The notes beneath the pieces are model-generated. The model did not search any database. It had not been told where the DNA came from and was given only the letters and a program-made list of their open reading frames with translations. This document shows positions 41,174 through 50,254 of a stretch of DNA of 64,000 bases, piece after piece. How positions within the stretch are numbered: the stretch's first letter is position 1; each line of letters begins with the position of its first letter. Made by a program: the position numbers and the translations under genes. This DNA comes from Advenella sp. FME57 (GTDB taxonomy: Bacteria > Pseudomonadota > Gammaproteobacteria > Burkholderiales > Burkholderiaceae_B): assembly GCF_014897675.1 (NCBI RefSeq), contig NZ_JABUXU010000005.1, forward strand, positions 62,001-126,000, written 5' to 3'.

Positions 41174-42106
41174 ATGAATCAGACACATCCCGAGCGAGTG
41201 TTGATCAGTGAAGTGGGGATGCGCGATGGGCTGCAGAGCATCAAGAGCATCATGCCGACCGAATATAAATTCAAACTGATCGATGCGCTATATGAAGCCG
41301 GCATTCGCGAAATCGAAGTGTGTTCGTTTGTGCCTGCACAATTGTTGCCGCAAATGGCTGATGCGCCAGAGGTCGTTCGTTATGCGCTTCGTTACGCCGA
41401 TCTGACGGTTATGGCGCTGGTGCCGAATCTGCGCGGCGCCCGAAACGCTCTGCAGGCGGGGGCACACAAACTGACGCTGCCGGTTTCTGCCAGCGAGGCG
41501 CATTCGCTGGCCAATGTGAGAAAAACGCGGCAGCAGATGGTGCAGGAAGTGCGCGAGATCGTGGCGCTGCGCAACGAGATTGCACCTAACGTGAAGATAG
41601 AGGCCGGCATATCGACTGCATTCGGTTGCACGATCCAGGGAACAGTGAGTGAAGACGATGTAGTCTGGCTCTCGTCCCAGCTGGTGGCTGCCGGCGCCGA
41701 CGAAACCGGGCTGTCCGATACCACCGGGTATGCGAATCCGGCCCAGGTGCGGCGACTTTTCCGGCGTGTCTTTGCGGAAATAGGCGACAAATGTGGCGCG
41801 GCCCATATGCACAACACGCGCGGGCTGGGCATGGCCAACAATCTGGCTGCCTATGATGTTGGTGTGCGCACCTTTGATGCATCGCTGGGCGGGCTTGGCG
41901 GTTGCCCCTATGCGCCTGGCGCGTCAGGCAATGTGGTTACCGAGGATCTGGTGTTCATGTTCGAGGCCATGGGCATTGATACCGGTATCAATATTGAAAA
42001 ACTGATTGGCGCCCGCGAGCCGCTCAAAGCCGGCGTTCCACAAGAAGCCGTATATGGCATGGTGGCCGAAGCCGGCGTGCCTTTAACCTTTGAACAACAA
42101 GTGTGA
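41174..42106 (+). CDS. Hydroxymethylglutaryl-CoA lyase-like protein
   Basis: 310-residue TIM-barrel lyase of the HMG-CoA lyase family, cleaving a 3-hydroxy-acyl-CoA diacid (HMG-CoA to acetoacetate and acetyl-CoA, or a related compound such as citramalyl-CoA). Metal and catalytic marks: SEVGMRDGLQ at the N-terminus, AAHMHNTRGLGMANNL with the metal histidines, and GLGGCPYAPGASGNVVTEDL with the active-site Cys. ATAGGAGAAAGC precedes the ATG. It is the first gene of a five-gene operon; the CoA-transferase gene follows with one base between, suggesting the acid is first activated by that enzyme. Confidence 0.9.
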   Translation: MNQTHPERVLISEVGMRDGLQSIKSIMPTEYKFKLIDALYEAGIREIEVCSFVPAQLLPQMADAPEVVRYALRYADLTVMALVPNLRGARNALQAGAHKLTLPVSASEAHSLANVRKTRQQMVQEVREIVALRNEIAPNVKIEAGISTAFGCTIQGTVSEDDVVWLSSQLVAAGADETGLSDTTGYANPAQVRRLFRRVFAEIGDKCGAAHMHNTRGLGMANNLAAYDVGVRTFDASLGGLGGCPYAPGASGNVVTEDLVFMFEAMGIDTGINIEKLIGAREPLKAGVPQEAVYGMVAEAGVPLTFEQQV

Positions 42107-42107
42107 T

Positions 42108-43295
42108 ATGACAGAACAAACATTGCCCTATGCGGGATTGAAGGTCATTGAGTTTACGCACATGGTGATGGGTCCTACTTGTGGCCTGATCCTGGCAGAC
42201 CTGGGCGCCGATGTCATCAAGATCGAACCGCTCAAGGGAGATAACACCCGTCATCTGCTGGGGTCTGGCGCCGGTTTTTTTTCCGCGTTCAATCGCAATA
42301 AAAAAAGCCTGGCTGTTGATCTGAAGTCGGAGCAGGGGCTGGCATTGGTCAAGGACCTGATCGGCTCGGCCGATGTGGTGAGCGAAAATTTCAAACCAGG
42401 CACCATGAAAAAACTGGGGCTGGACTATGAGTGTTTGTCAGAACGGAATCCGGGCCTGGTGTATGTCAGCCACAAGGGATTTCTTCCCGGCCCCTACGAA
42501 CACCGCACTGCGCTGGACGAAGTGGTGCAGATGATGGGCGGGCTGGCCTACATGACCGGAAGAAAGGGCGACCCGATACGCGCGGGCACCAGTGTCAATG
42601 ACATTATGGGCGGCATGTTTGGCGCCATCGGCGTGATGGCCGCGCTCAAGGCACGTGACCTCACCGGCAAGGGACAGCAGGTGCAAAGTGCCCTGTTCGA
42701 AAATAATATCTTTCTGGTTGCCCAGCACATGATGCAGTACGTGGTCACCGGCAAGGCCGCCGACCCGATGCCCAGCCGCATTTCGGCCTGGGCCATTTAC
42801 GACGTCTTCAATGTCAAAGACGGTGAGCAGATATTCCTGGCGGTGGTCAGTGATACGCAGTGGCGGATTTTCTGCGACGCCTTTGGGCTGCCCGAGTTGC
42901 TGAACAATCAAGATTTGAAAACCAATAACCAACGGGTGCAGGCACGTCCGTGGCTGTTGCCCCTGCTGCAGGAACGCATGGCCGCCTATTCAAAGAAAGA
43001 GCTGGCCGCGCTGTTCGAAGCCAATGCGTTGCCGTTCGCGCCCATTGCGCGGCCCGAAGAGCTGCTGGACGATGCGCACCTTCTGGAGACCGGCGGGCTG
43101 GCGCCCATGCAGATGCCCGATGGTCGGCAAACCACTGTGCCGCTGCTGCCCATCTGCATGGATGGCCAACGGCTGGGCGTGCGCCTGAACCCGCCGCGGC
43201 TTGGTGAACATACGCTGAGTATTCTGCAGAGTGCCGGATTGAGCGACGAACAAATCAATACCTTGCTGGAAAACAATGTCATTGCCACGCACTAA
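42108..43295 (+). CDS. Family III (CaiB/BaiF) CoA-transferase
   Basis: 395-residue CoA-transferase that moves CoA from a donor such as succinyl-CoA to a carboxylic acid through an aspartyl intermediate. Marks: GLKVIEFTHMVMGPTCGLIL, DLGADVIKIEPLKGD, NRNKKSLAVDLKSEQG, and the catalytic Asp in GTSVNDIMGGMFGAIG. The chosen ATG at 42108 follows the lyase stop by one base. Together with the lyase it would activate and cleave a branched hydroxy-diacid such as 3-hydroxy-3-methylglutarate or citramalate (inference). Confidence 0.92.
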   Translation: MTEQTLPYAGLKVIEFTHMVMGPTCGLILADLGADVIKIEPLKGDNTRHLLGSGAGFFSAFNRNKKSLAVDLKSEQGLALVKDLIGSADVVSENFKPGTMKKLGLDYECLSERNPGLVYVSHKGFLPGPYEHRTALDEVVQMMGGLAYMTGRKGDPIRAGTSVNDIMGGMFGAIGVMAALKARDLTGKGQQVQSALFENNIFLVAQHMMQYVVTGKAADPMPSRISAWAIYDVFNVKDGEQIFLAVVSDTQWRIFCDAFGLPELLNNQDLKTNNQRVQARPWLLPLLQERMAAYSKKELAALFEANALPFAPIARPEELLDDAHLLETGGLAPMQMPDGRQTTVPLLPICMDGQRLGVRLNPPRLGEHTLSILQSAGLSDEQINTLLENNVIATH

Positions 43296-43305
43296 GGAGA
43301 CAAAC

Positions 43306-44280
43306 ATGAAAAAAATTGCCGTTGCCTTTGCGACCGCGCTGTTAACCCACCTGTCATGGAGTTCCGTCGCGCAGGCGCAAGAGCGCTACCCGCAACGGGC
43401 CGTGACCATTACGGTTCCCTATTCTCCGGGGGGTACCACCGATTATGTAGCCCGTATGCTGGCCAAACAGATGTCCGAAATATCGAAGCATTCATTTGTC
43501 GTGGAAAATAAGCCGGGAGCCAGCGGCACCATCGCTACCGCTTCAGTCATGCGAGCCAAACCGGATGGCTATTCCTTGTTGATGAATGATACGACATACG
43601 CAATGTTGCCGGCGGTGTTCAAGAAACTGTCCTGGGATCCCGTCAAGGATATTGCGCCCATTGCCAATGTCGCTTCAACGCCTGTCATCTTGATCGTGCC
43701 GGCAAATTCGCCGTTCGATTCGCTGGCCGATCTCGTGAAAGCGGCCAGGGAGAAACCTGAGTCGCTCACCTTCGGCTCCGGGGGCAAGGGCAGTTCAACG
43801 CATCTTGCCGGCGAAGTGTTCCAGCATCAGGCGGGCATTAAGCTGCTGCATGTTCCCTACAAGGGTGCGGGCGAAGCCTTGCTCGCCCTGGTCGGCGGAA
43901 CCGTGGATGTGGAGATCAGTGCAACACCCACCGCCATTCCACAAATTAACAGCGGCAAGGTCAGGGCCTTGGCCATCAGCAGCCCGCAGCGCCTGCCACA
44001 ACTGCCCGCCGTGCCGACTTTTGTACAGGCTGGCCTGCCTGATTATCAGGTGCAAAACTGGTTTGGTCTGGTCGCTCGTGCCGGTACGCCGCCAGAAATC
44101 ATCAACACGCTGAACCGTCTGGTGAAGGAATCGGTGGCCGACCAATCCATACAATCGTCGTTTGAAAAACTCGGTGCGCAAGCTGTAGGCAACAGCCCCC
44201 AGGAATTCTCGCAGCAGATTGCAAGTGAAATTGACAGTTGGGGGCACACTGCCGCACGTGCCGGCCTGGAAAAGCAGTAA
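43306..44280 (+). CDS. Bug/TctC-family TTT binding protein
   Basis: 324-residue periplasmic receptor with signal peptide (cleavage after SSVAQAQ, about residue 25). It has YPQRAVTITVPYSPGGTTDY, VVENKPGASGTIATASVM and HVPYKGAGEALLALVGG, the three landmark blocks of the Bug family, with an acidic or carboxylate-binding pocket. AAGGAGACAAAC is a strong ribosome site. It is the third gene of the lyase/CoA-transferase operon, so it most likely captures that pathway's acid. No TctAB membrane genes are encoded here. Confidence 0.93.
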   Translation: MKKIAVAFATALLTHLSWSSVAQAQERYPQRAVTITVPYSPGGTTDYVARMLAKQMSEISKHSFVVENKPGASGTIATASVMRAKPDGYSLLMNDTTYAMLPAVFKKLSWDPVKDIAPIANVASTPVILIVPANSPFDSLADLVKAAREKPESLTFGSGGKGSSTHLAGEVFQHQAGIKLLHVPYKGAGEALLALVGGTVDVEISATPTAIPQINSGKVRALAISSPQRLPQLPAVPTFVQAGLPDYQVQNWFGLVARAGTPPEIINTLNRLVKESVADQSIQSSFEKLGAQAVGNSPQEFSQQIASEIDSWGHTAARAGLEKQ

Positions 44281-44289
44281 GGGTGCGTC

Positions 44290-45222
44290 ATGTTTTTTCT
44301 GAACCAGGAGCCCGAACGTTGTGACGCGCAGGTATGGAGCACTATGCCTGACCATTTGCGCTTGCGCAATACCGATTCTGAATGGGCCAAAGCCAATAAG
44401 GGCGGCGAGCAATTGCATTCCTTTATCGAAGGCCCGGCCATGGATGCCCAGGGCAATCTTTATGTGACTGATATTCCTTACGGACGCATTTTCCGTATTT
44501 CGGCGCAAAAGGGTTGGGAATTGATTGTCCAGTATGACGGCGAACCGAACGGGCTCAAGGTTTTGCACGATGGTTCGCTGCTCATTGCCGATTATCGCCG
44601 CGGCCTGTTGCGCTGTGACCCGCTCGCAAAAGTGGTTGAGCCGGTGCTGGCGCGACGCAATGCCCAGTCATTCAAGGGGCTGAACGATTTATATGTCACT
44701 CGTGATGAATCACAGGTGTATTTCACTGATCAGGGGCAGACCGGCTTGCACGACCCTAGCGGAGCAGTGTATCGCTATGGCCTGAAAACGGGTCAGCTCG
44801 ATTGCCTGATGAATAATGTCCCTAGCCCCAATGGGATAGTGGTCGATGAAGACAGATCGGTGCTGTTCGTGGCAGCCACTCGGGACAACGCCGTATGGCG
44901 TGCACCTCTGCTGGCCGACGGATCGGTATCGAAAGCCGGCCGCTTCTGCGCGCTGTTTGGGACCAGCGGCCCGGATGGTCTTGCGCTGGACCAACAGGGC
45001 AGACTGTATGTGGCGCATGCGTCGCTCGGACGCGTATTCGTATTTGAGGCCAACGGCGAGTGTTGCCGGATACTGCGTTCGGTTGCCGGCAACACGGTAA
45101 CCAATCTGTGTTTCACCAATGCGCGCTGTGACACCTTGCTGATTACCGAATCGTCCACAGGCGCCGTGCTGCGCGCTGCGGTTGGCGCAGCAGAAGATAA
45201 TTTTCAACAACCCAAAAAATAA
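44290..45222 (+). CDS. SMP-30/gluconolactonase-family protein
   Basis: 310-residue six-bladed propeller of the SMP-30/gluconolactonase/LRE family, without signal peptide. Typical metal and blade segments: FIEGPAMDAQGNLYVTDIPY (first Glu ligand), GLNDLYVTRDESQVYFTDQG (Asn/Asp ligand), VPSPNGIVVDEDRSVLFVA and SGPDGLALDQQGRLYVAHAS. It would hydrolyse a lactone, with a divalent metal. Its place between two Bug genes in the lyase/CoA-transferase operon suggests a lactone form of the imported acid as substrate. The ATG follows AAGGGTGCGTC. Confidence 0.9.
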   Translation: MFFLNQEPERCDAQVWSTMPDHLRLRNTDSEWAKANKGGEQLHSFIEGPAMDAQGNLYVTDIPYGRIFRISAQKGWELIVQYDGEPNGLKVLHDGSLLIADYRRGLLRCDPLAKVVEPVLARRNAQSFKGLNDLYVTRDESQVYFTDQGQTGLHDPSGAVYRYGLKTGQLDCLMNNVPSPNGIVVDEDRSVLFVAATRDNAVWRAPLLADGSVSKAGRFCALFGTSGPDGLALDQQGRLYVAHASLGRVFVFEANGECCRILRSVAGNTVTNLCFTNARCDTLLITESSTGAVLRAAVGAAEDNFQQPKK

Positions 45223-45238
45223 GGGAACGGAGACAACA

Positions 45239-46225
45239 ATGTTCAAGAAAACAATGATGACCGGATTGACCGGCGGTATGTTGCTGGCCGCAACGTTGAC
45301 CACTGGCCTTGTGCAGGCCCAGGACTGGCCTCAGCGGCCCGTGCGCATGGTCGTGCCATATACCCCTGGCGGCGGAACCGATAGCATCACCCGGATTATT
45401 GCCGAGAAGATCAGCCAGATGGATAAGGATATCCAGTTTGTGATTGAGAACAAACCAGGCGCAGGCGGCAATATCGGCATGACCCAGGTGGCCCGGGCCA
45501 AACCGGACGGATTGACGTTGGGTATGGGACAGACCTCGAATCTGGCCATCAACCCGGTGATCATGCAGGATATGAAGTTCGATGCCAGCAAAGATTTCAC
45601 GCCGGTTGGGGTGGTCGCCGAATTGCCAACGGTATTGGTGGTCAAGGCCGACTCTCCTTATCAATCGCTGGCCGATGTGATAGCCGCAGCCAAGGCCAAC
45701 CCCGGGCAACTCAAGCAAGCCCTTGCCACCCTGGGCACCGTAGGCCATCTGGCCGGCGAAATGCTGTCCTACAAGGCGGGCATCAAGGTGCTGAATGTGC
45801 CTTACAAAGGGGCCTCTCCGGCGCTGACCGAGCTGATTGGCGGCCAGACCGATTATATGTTTGCGACACCGGTGTCGGTGCTTAAACTGATCGAAGGCAA
45901 GGATCTGCGCGCGCTGGCAGTTACATCCAGCAAACGCATCGCCGCCATGCCAGACGTACCTACAGTTGCAGAACAAGGCTATGAGGGATTCAGCGCGGTT
46001 GACTGGAAGTTGATTGTCGGGCCGGCAGGCTTGCCGAAAGATGCCGTTGACCGTCTGAGCAAGGCCTTTGTTGCCGTCAGCAAGGATCCGGAATTTATCA
46101 AGCGGATGGAAGCAGACGGCAATACCGTTGTAGGAGGCCCTGCAGCCGATGCCCAGGCGTATCTGGCCAAAGAACAGGTTGAATGGCGTACATTGCTTAA
46201 GGCAATGCAATTTCAACTGAAATAA
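45239..46225 (+). CDS. Bug/TctC-family TTT binding protein (second in operon)
   Basis: 328-residue periplasmic receptor with signal peptide (cleavage after GLVQAQ). Landmarks: WPQRPVRMVVPYTPGGGTDS, VIENKPGAGGNIGMTQVARA and NVPYKGASPALTELIGGQTD. GGAACGGAGACAACA precedes the ATG, which lies 16 bases after the SMP-30 stop. It is clearly diverged from the third gene of the same operon, so the two receptors may bind the acid and its lactone, or two related acids (inference). It is the last gene of the operon; no obvious terminator follows. Confidence 0.93.
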   Translation: MFKKTMMTGLTGGMLLAATLTTGLVQAQDWPQRPVRMVVPYTPGGGTDSITRIIAEKISQMDKDIQFVIENKPGAGGNIGMTQVARAKPDGLTLGMGQTSNLAINPVIMQDMKFDASKDFTPVGVVAELPTVLVVKADSPYQSLADVIAAAKANPGQLKQALATLGTVGHLAGEMLSYKAGIKVLNVPYKGASPALTELIGGQTDYMFATPVSVLKLIEGKDLRALAVTSSKRIAAMPDVPTVAEQGYEGFSAVDWKLIVGPAGLPKDAVDRLSKAFVAVSKDPEFIKRMEADGNTVVGGPAADAQAYLAKEQVEWRTLLKAMQFQLK

Positions 46226-46558
46226 GCCTGTTTTTGGGGACTCGGCGCAATTGGCACCCCCGATACAGGATTTGGCCCGTATGTATATGTCCTGGACCTG
46301 TCTGAAAGGGTGGGTGCACAGGCTGCCATCGGGGCCTTCGTGTATCTGTGGATATGGTATGCTTGTCTTGCCAGCCTGCCTTGCGATTTTCCTGCCAAGC
46401 TACCGCGCGCCCTCTCTTTCCTCTTCATAGCCGTATTCTATTTCAGCAGATGACAGAAAGGAACGATGCCTGTATACAGGTGTCAAACTATCAGTACTGC
46501 AATCGAGTGGCTTCCTTTGACGTTACTGTTTTCTGCTCGGATGCACCAAGGAACCGCT
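46226..46558. other. 333-base intergenic region
   Basis: Between the Bug gene and the LpxL-type acyltransferase, both on the plus strand. An extended -10-like TGGTATGCT at 46355-46363 may start the acyltransferase transcript. No strong hairpin, repeat or gene was seen. Confidence 0.4.
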
Positions 46559-47479
46559 ATGCTGTACTCACGAAATTTTCAAACCTCCTTTCTTCACCCC
46601 CGCTATTGGCTCACCTGGTTTGGCCTGGGCGTGCTGTTCCTGCTGGTTCAACTGCCATACCCCATATTGCATCGGCTGGGTATCTGGATGGGACGCTGTT
46701 CCATGCGTTTTCTCAAACGCCGGGTCGGAATTACACGTCGGAATCTGCAATTATGCTTTCCCAATATGGATGAAGCGTTACTCGAGAAGAGAGTGCGGGC
46801 AAACTTTGAGTCGCTGGGCATGGGCTTGATGGAAACCGGGATGGCGTGGTTTTGGTCCGATGAGCGGGTAAAACGCTGGTTTGATGTCTCCGGATTGGAT
46901 AATCTGAAGCAGGCGCAACAGGATGGACGCGGTGCGCTGATGATTGGTGTACATCTGATGCCGCTGGAGCTCGGTGGCCGCGCAATGGGGCTGTGCCAGC
47001 CGATGATGGCGACCTATCGACCGCATAATAACAAGGCAATGGAATGGGCGCAAACCAAGGGCCGTATGCGTTCCAACAAGGCGATGATCGATCGCAAGGA
47101 TTTGCGTGGACTGGTGCGTGCACTCAAGCAGGGCGAAGCCGTGTGGCTGGCCCCCGACCAGGATTATGGCCGCAGCGGTAGTGTTTTCGCACCTCTGTTT
47201 GCAGTTGCCCAAGTGGCTACGACCAGCGCCCCTTATATGCTGGCGCGGCTGGCCAAACCTGCGCTGGTGCCCGTGGTATTGATCCGCCGTCCGAACGCCG
47301 GTGGCTACGATTTGCTGATTCAACCTGAACTCAAAAACTATCCCGTGGACGATGAAATTGCCGCTGCCGCTTATATGAACAAAGTCGTGGAAAAAGAAAT
47401 CATGCGTGCGCCGGATCAATACATGTGGCTGCATCGTCGTTTCAAAACCCGTCCGGTTGGGGCCCCGTCACTGTATTGA
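46559..47479 (+). CDS. lpxL: Lipid A lauroyl/myristoyl acyltransferase (LpxL/HtrB family)
   Basis: 306-residue inner-membrane acyltransferase that adds secondary acyl chains to lipid A. One N-terminal membrane helix (WLTWFGLGVLFLLVQLPYPI) precedes the family core RRVGITRRNLQLCFPNMDEA, the catalytic H-x4-E in GVHLMPLELGGRAMG, and ALKQGEAVWLAPDQDYG. AAGGAACCGCT before the ATG at 46559 supports this start; the frame is open further upstream. It stands as a single gene. LpxL and LpxM cannot be separated by eye. Confidence 0.9.
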   Translation: MLYSRNFQTSFLHPRYWLTWFGLGVLFLLVQLPYPILHRLGIWMGRCSMRFLKRRVGITRRNLQLCFPNMDEALLEKRVRANFESLGMGLMETGMAWFWSDERVKRWFDVSGLDNLKQAQQDGRGALMIGVHLMPLELGGRAMGLCQPMMATYRPHNNKAMEWAQTKGRMRSNKAMIDRKDLRGLVRALKQGEAVWLAPDQDYGRSGSVFAPLFAVAQVATTSAPYMLARLAKPALVPVVLIRRPNAGGYDLLIQPELKNYPVDDEIAAAAYMNKVVEKEIMRAPDQYMWLHRRFKTRPVGAPSLY

Positions 47480-47586
47480 CTGGCGTTGATCGCCAATGCG
47501 TCGTCTCGATTGCAGTTGCCATGCGCGCTTGTGATATTCTCGTGTCAGCAGTTCATCACGGATGAACCGGTCAAGTGGAGATAGCA

Positions 47587-48561
47587 ATGGCAACTGCAGT
47601 TTTACTAAGAGAGTACGGCGGTCCCGAGACGCTGAACGCTGAACATGTGGACGTGGCCGCACCGGGCCCGGGAGAACTGCGTATCCGGCAGACGGCAATT
47701 GGCGTCAACTTCCACGATGTGTATGTGCGCGGCGGCCTATATAAAACCCTGGCATTGCCCGGAATCCCCGGGATAGAGGCGGCTGGCGTGGTCGAGGCGA
47801 TCGGGCCGCAGGTGACCGGCTTCTCGGCAGGCGATTCGATTGCCTATATTACGAATCATTATGGTGCCTACGCGTCGGAGCGGATTCTGCCGGCCCGCCT
47901 TGCCATCCGTCTGCCCGATGGCATTGATCAAGACCTAGCGGCATCGGTCCTGCTCAAGGGCCTGACCGCCCAAATGCTGTTGCGACAGGTCCATCACGTG
48001 CAGCCGGGTGATACCGTTCTTGTACACGCTGCCAGTGGCGGCGTGGGGCAGTTGCTTTGCCAGTGGGCCAGTTATCTGGGCGCCACGGTGATTGGAACGG
48101 TTGGCAGTGAAGAAAAAGCCGAGCAGGCGCGCGCCATGGGATGCGCGCATACCATTTTGTATCGCGAGGAAAATTTCGTGGAACGGGTGCGCCAGATCAC
48201 CAACGATCAGGGGGTCAACGTCGTTTATGACTCGGTAGGCAAGGACACGTTCCTGGGTTCACTGGCCGCGCTGGCCCGACGGGGCCATCTGGTCAATTTC
48301 GGACAGTCTTCGGGCAGTATCGACCCGATTGAGGTATCCATCCTCGCACCCAAATCCAATAGTCTGACCCGGCCGGGGGTATTTCACTATACCGCCGAGC
48401 GCGCGATGCTCGAATCCATGGCCAGCGAACTGTTTGCGTTGATGGAGCGGGGCGTATTGACAGTGCAGACCGGACAGATCTACCCGTTGGCCGACGCTGC
48501 GCGTGCGCACCAGACGCTGGAGTCCAGATCACGGATGGGAACGTTGCTGCTCAAGCCCTGA
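47587..48561 (+). CDS. qor: NADPH:quinone oxidoreductase, zeta-crystallin type
   Basis: 324-residue medium-chain reductase without zinc ligands. It starts ATAVLLREYGGPETLNAEHV, shows the substrate-side GVNFHDVYVRGGLY, the nucleotide loop VHAASGGVGQLLCQWASYLG and FGQSSGSIDPIEVS, in line with Qor proteins that reduce quinones or enones with NADPH. GTGGAGATAGCA precedes the ATG at 47587. It is a single gene followed by a stem-loop at 48627-48652. Confidence 0.92.
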   Translation: MATAVLLREYGGPETLNAEHVDVAAPGPGELRIRQTAIGVNFHDVYVRGGLYKTLALPGIPGIEAAGVVEAIGPQVTGFSAGDSIAYITNHYGAYASERILPARLAIRLPDGIDQDLAASVLLKGLTAQMLLRQVHHVQPGDTVLVHAASGGVGQLLCQWASYLGATVIGTVGSEEKAEQARAMGCAHTILYREENFVERVRQITNDQGVNVVYDSVGKDTFLGSLAALARRGHLVNFGQSSGSIDPIEVSILAPKSNSLTRPGVFHYTAERAMLESMASELFALMERGVLTVQTGQIYPLADAARAHQTLESRSRMGTLLLKP

Positions 48562-48626
48562 TTGGAAGTGCGAAATCTGCCGGCAGGGCGAGCTGATATC
48601 GGGCATTGTTCGTTGGTCGATCACCA

Positions 48627-48652
48627 CTGCTCAGGACGTGTTTCCTGAGCAG
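48627..48652 (+). terminator. Stem-loop after qor
   Basis: 10-bp perfect stem CTGCTCAGGA / TCCTGAGCAG with a 6-base loop (CGTGTT). There is no T-run, so termination is probable but not certain. Confidence 0.55.
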
Positions 48653-48697
48653 CAATGACCCTGTGCATAAAGAGCATTTGATATTTACGGCTTCAGA

Positions 48698-48760
48698 TGA
48701 TGCGATAATTGATGTAAAGTGGCATCATAATTGATGTAACAAGTCATTATTGATGCGATA
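48698..48760. promoter_or_regulatory. Direct-repeat operator and extended -10 of the vapBC operon
   Basis: The 13-base repeat ATAATTGATGTAA occurs at 48705 and 48727 (22-bp period), a third TTGATG lies at 48750, and TGATGCGATA occurs at 48698 and 48751. The first copy overlaps an extended -10 (TGCGATAAT, 48701-48709), so binding by the VapB-VapC complex would shut the promoter, the usual autoregulation of such modules. Confidence 0.7.
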
Positions 48761-48779
48761 GGATTACGGAGAGACCATC

Positions 48780-48989
48780 ATGCGAACCACTGTCACCATA
48801 GATGAGGTTCTATACGCGCAGGCATTGGAACTTGCCGGTCCTGGGATAGTGCGTGCTTCCGATCTATGCCGGGAGGCGATGAAAACCTATGTGCGCGTCC
48901 AGGCCGGGCGACGGCTTGCTGCATTGGGTGGACAGGCGCCAGATATGAAGTACATACCGCGCCGCAGGGATGACGCCGGATCGCTATGA
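48780..48989 (+). CDS. vapB: VapB-type antitoxin
   Basis: 69-residue antitoxin with an N-terminal ribbon-helix-helix (MRTTVTIDEVLYAQALELAG) and a C-terminal tail GGQAPDMKYIPRRR-rich in basic residues that should block the toxin's active site. ACGGAGAGACCATC precedes the ATG. Its stop overlaps the toxin start by four bases (ATGA). The DNA just upstream carries phased direct repeats suited to autoregulation. Confidence 0.88.
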   Translation: MRTTVTIDEVLYAQALELAGPGIVRASDLCREAMKTYVRVQAGRRLAALGGQAPDMKYIPRRRDDAGSL

Positions 48990-49366
48990 GCGTGCTTGTC
49001 GACACCTCGGTGTGGGTAGATCACTTCAGAGTGCGAAATGATGCATTGGTTCAGTTGCTTGAGGCCGATCGTGTCTTGGGCCATCCCATGATCCAGATTG
49101 AACTGGCCTGTGGAACACCGCCCGCGCCGCGCCTGCAAACACTGAATAACATAGGGCTCTTGCAACCCTGTAACCAGGCGGGCTTGCGGGAAGTTGCGGA
49201 CTTTATTGAACGTGAACGGCTTTATGGCCTGGGGAGCGGCCTGGTAGCTATGGTTCTTCTTGCCTCTACACTTATTACGCCGGGCGCGCAATTGTGGACG
49301 CTGGACAAGCGCCTGCGCGCGATGGCCGAGCGTTTCAGGATCGCTTTTCAGGCGCCTGGATATTAA
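48986..49366 (+). CDS. vapC: VapC-type PIN-domain ribonuclease toxin
   Basis: 126-residue PIN-domain endoribonuclease. The first metal Asp is in SVLVDTSVWVDHF, the conserved Glu in HPMIQIELACG, and later acidic residues in the WTLDKRL region complete the site. VapC toxins cut tRNA or rRNA when freed from VapB. It is translationally coupled to vapB. The gene pair looks complete and intact. Confidence 0.9.
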   Translation: MSVLVDTSVWVDHFRVRNDALVQLLEADRVLGHPMIQIELACGTPPAPRLQTLNNIGLLQPCNQAGLREVADFIERERLYGLGSGLVAMVLLASTLITPGAQLWTLDKRLRAMAERFRIAFQAPGY

Positions 49367-49474
49367 AATTTGTGGAAGAAAAGATTTGCGGCAGGACAAT
49401 CCTGCATTTTTTGCATTTTGCATTTGTAATCATGGCGTCCTTCCTTTGAATATTGTATCTATAAAGAGTAGCGC

Positions 49475-49903
49475 ATGTGGATCCAGAAAGAATTTCAATT
49501 GAAAGCGCGTCCCAGAGGATTTCATCTGGTGACCGAAGAGATTGTGTGTCAGGTGCCGGACTTGACCGGCCTGCGCGTAGGCATCATGAATGTGTTCCTT
49601 AAACATACCTCGGCATCGCTAACCATTAATGAAAATGCCGATTCCGCCGTACGGGTTGATTTCGAAAATTATTTCAACCGCCTGGTGCCGGAAGATGAGC
49701 CGTATTACACGCATACGTACGAAGGCAGTGATGATCTGCCGGCACATTTCAAAAGCAGTATCCTGGGCTGCACGCTGGTGGTACCCATCACGAATGGTGC
49801 GCTCAATCTTGGCACCTGGCAGGGCATTTATTTATGCGAGCATCGCAACCATGGCGGGCCACGAACGGTTGTGGTCACTGTGCAGGGCGAGGCTGGCGAT
49901 TAG
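49475..49903 (+). CDS. yjbQ: YjbQ/UPF0047 family protein
   Basis: 142-residue protein of the YjbQ family (UPF0047, also called secondary thiamine-phosphate synthase enzyme because some members have that weak activity). Marks are FLKHTSASLTINENADSAVR, the metal-site ESGDDLPAHFKSSILG-like region with His, and GTWQGIYLCEHRNHGGPR. It stands alone downstream of vapBC. The physiological function is unknown. Confidence 0.9.
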   Translation: MWIQKEFQLKARPRGFHLVTEEIVCQVPDLTGLRVGIMNVFLKHTSASLTINENADSAVRVDFENYFNRLVPEDEPYYTHTYEGSDDLPAHFKSSILGCTLVVPITNGALNLGTWQGIYLCEHRNHGGPRTVVVTVQGEAGD

Positions 49904-50254
49904 CCTATTGATGGCGCAGTGTGCCGTGATTGCTGCCAAGGGTCGCAAGCAGTCCTGCAAGTAATAACAATAGCAATCGTTGTTACGTACGCGACAGCGC
50001 GTCGGGCCACGCAAACCATGTTGATAGTGGTTGAATTTCGTCTGTATTATCCATTAAAGTAATGGCACACGCCGGTCGGCAGGCGGATACACTGACCAAC
50101 TGCGGTTACCATAGCGTATGCGCAGCCAGCGCTTTGCGGCAGGCTGAAGTTCAGGCAGAATTGCCGGATAGCATTGTCGGGCAGTTTTTTTCGGCTGTAG
50201 TCGGGCAGATTACGATCGGCTTTATATTGTTGCTCAACCACAAGGGCATTGACC
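49904..50254. other. 351-base intergenic region
   Basis: Between yjbQ and the DUF2214 gene. Open frames here lack ribosome sites and recognisable composition. No strong hairpin, repeat or promoter was recognised. Confidence 0.4.

Noticed and set aside
43306-46225. The two Bug genes as a recent tandem duplication
   Set aside because: Their proteins differ throughout and are separated by an SMP-30 gene; they are distant paralogues rather than a fresh duplicate, unlike the two ProX genes.
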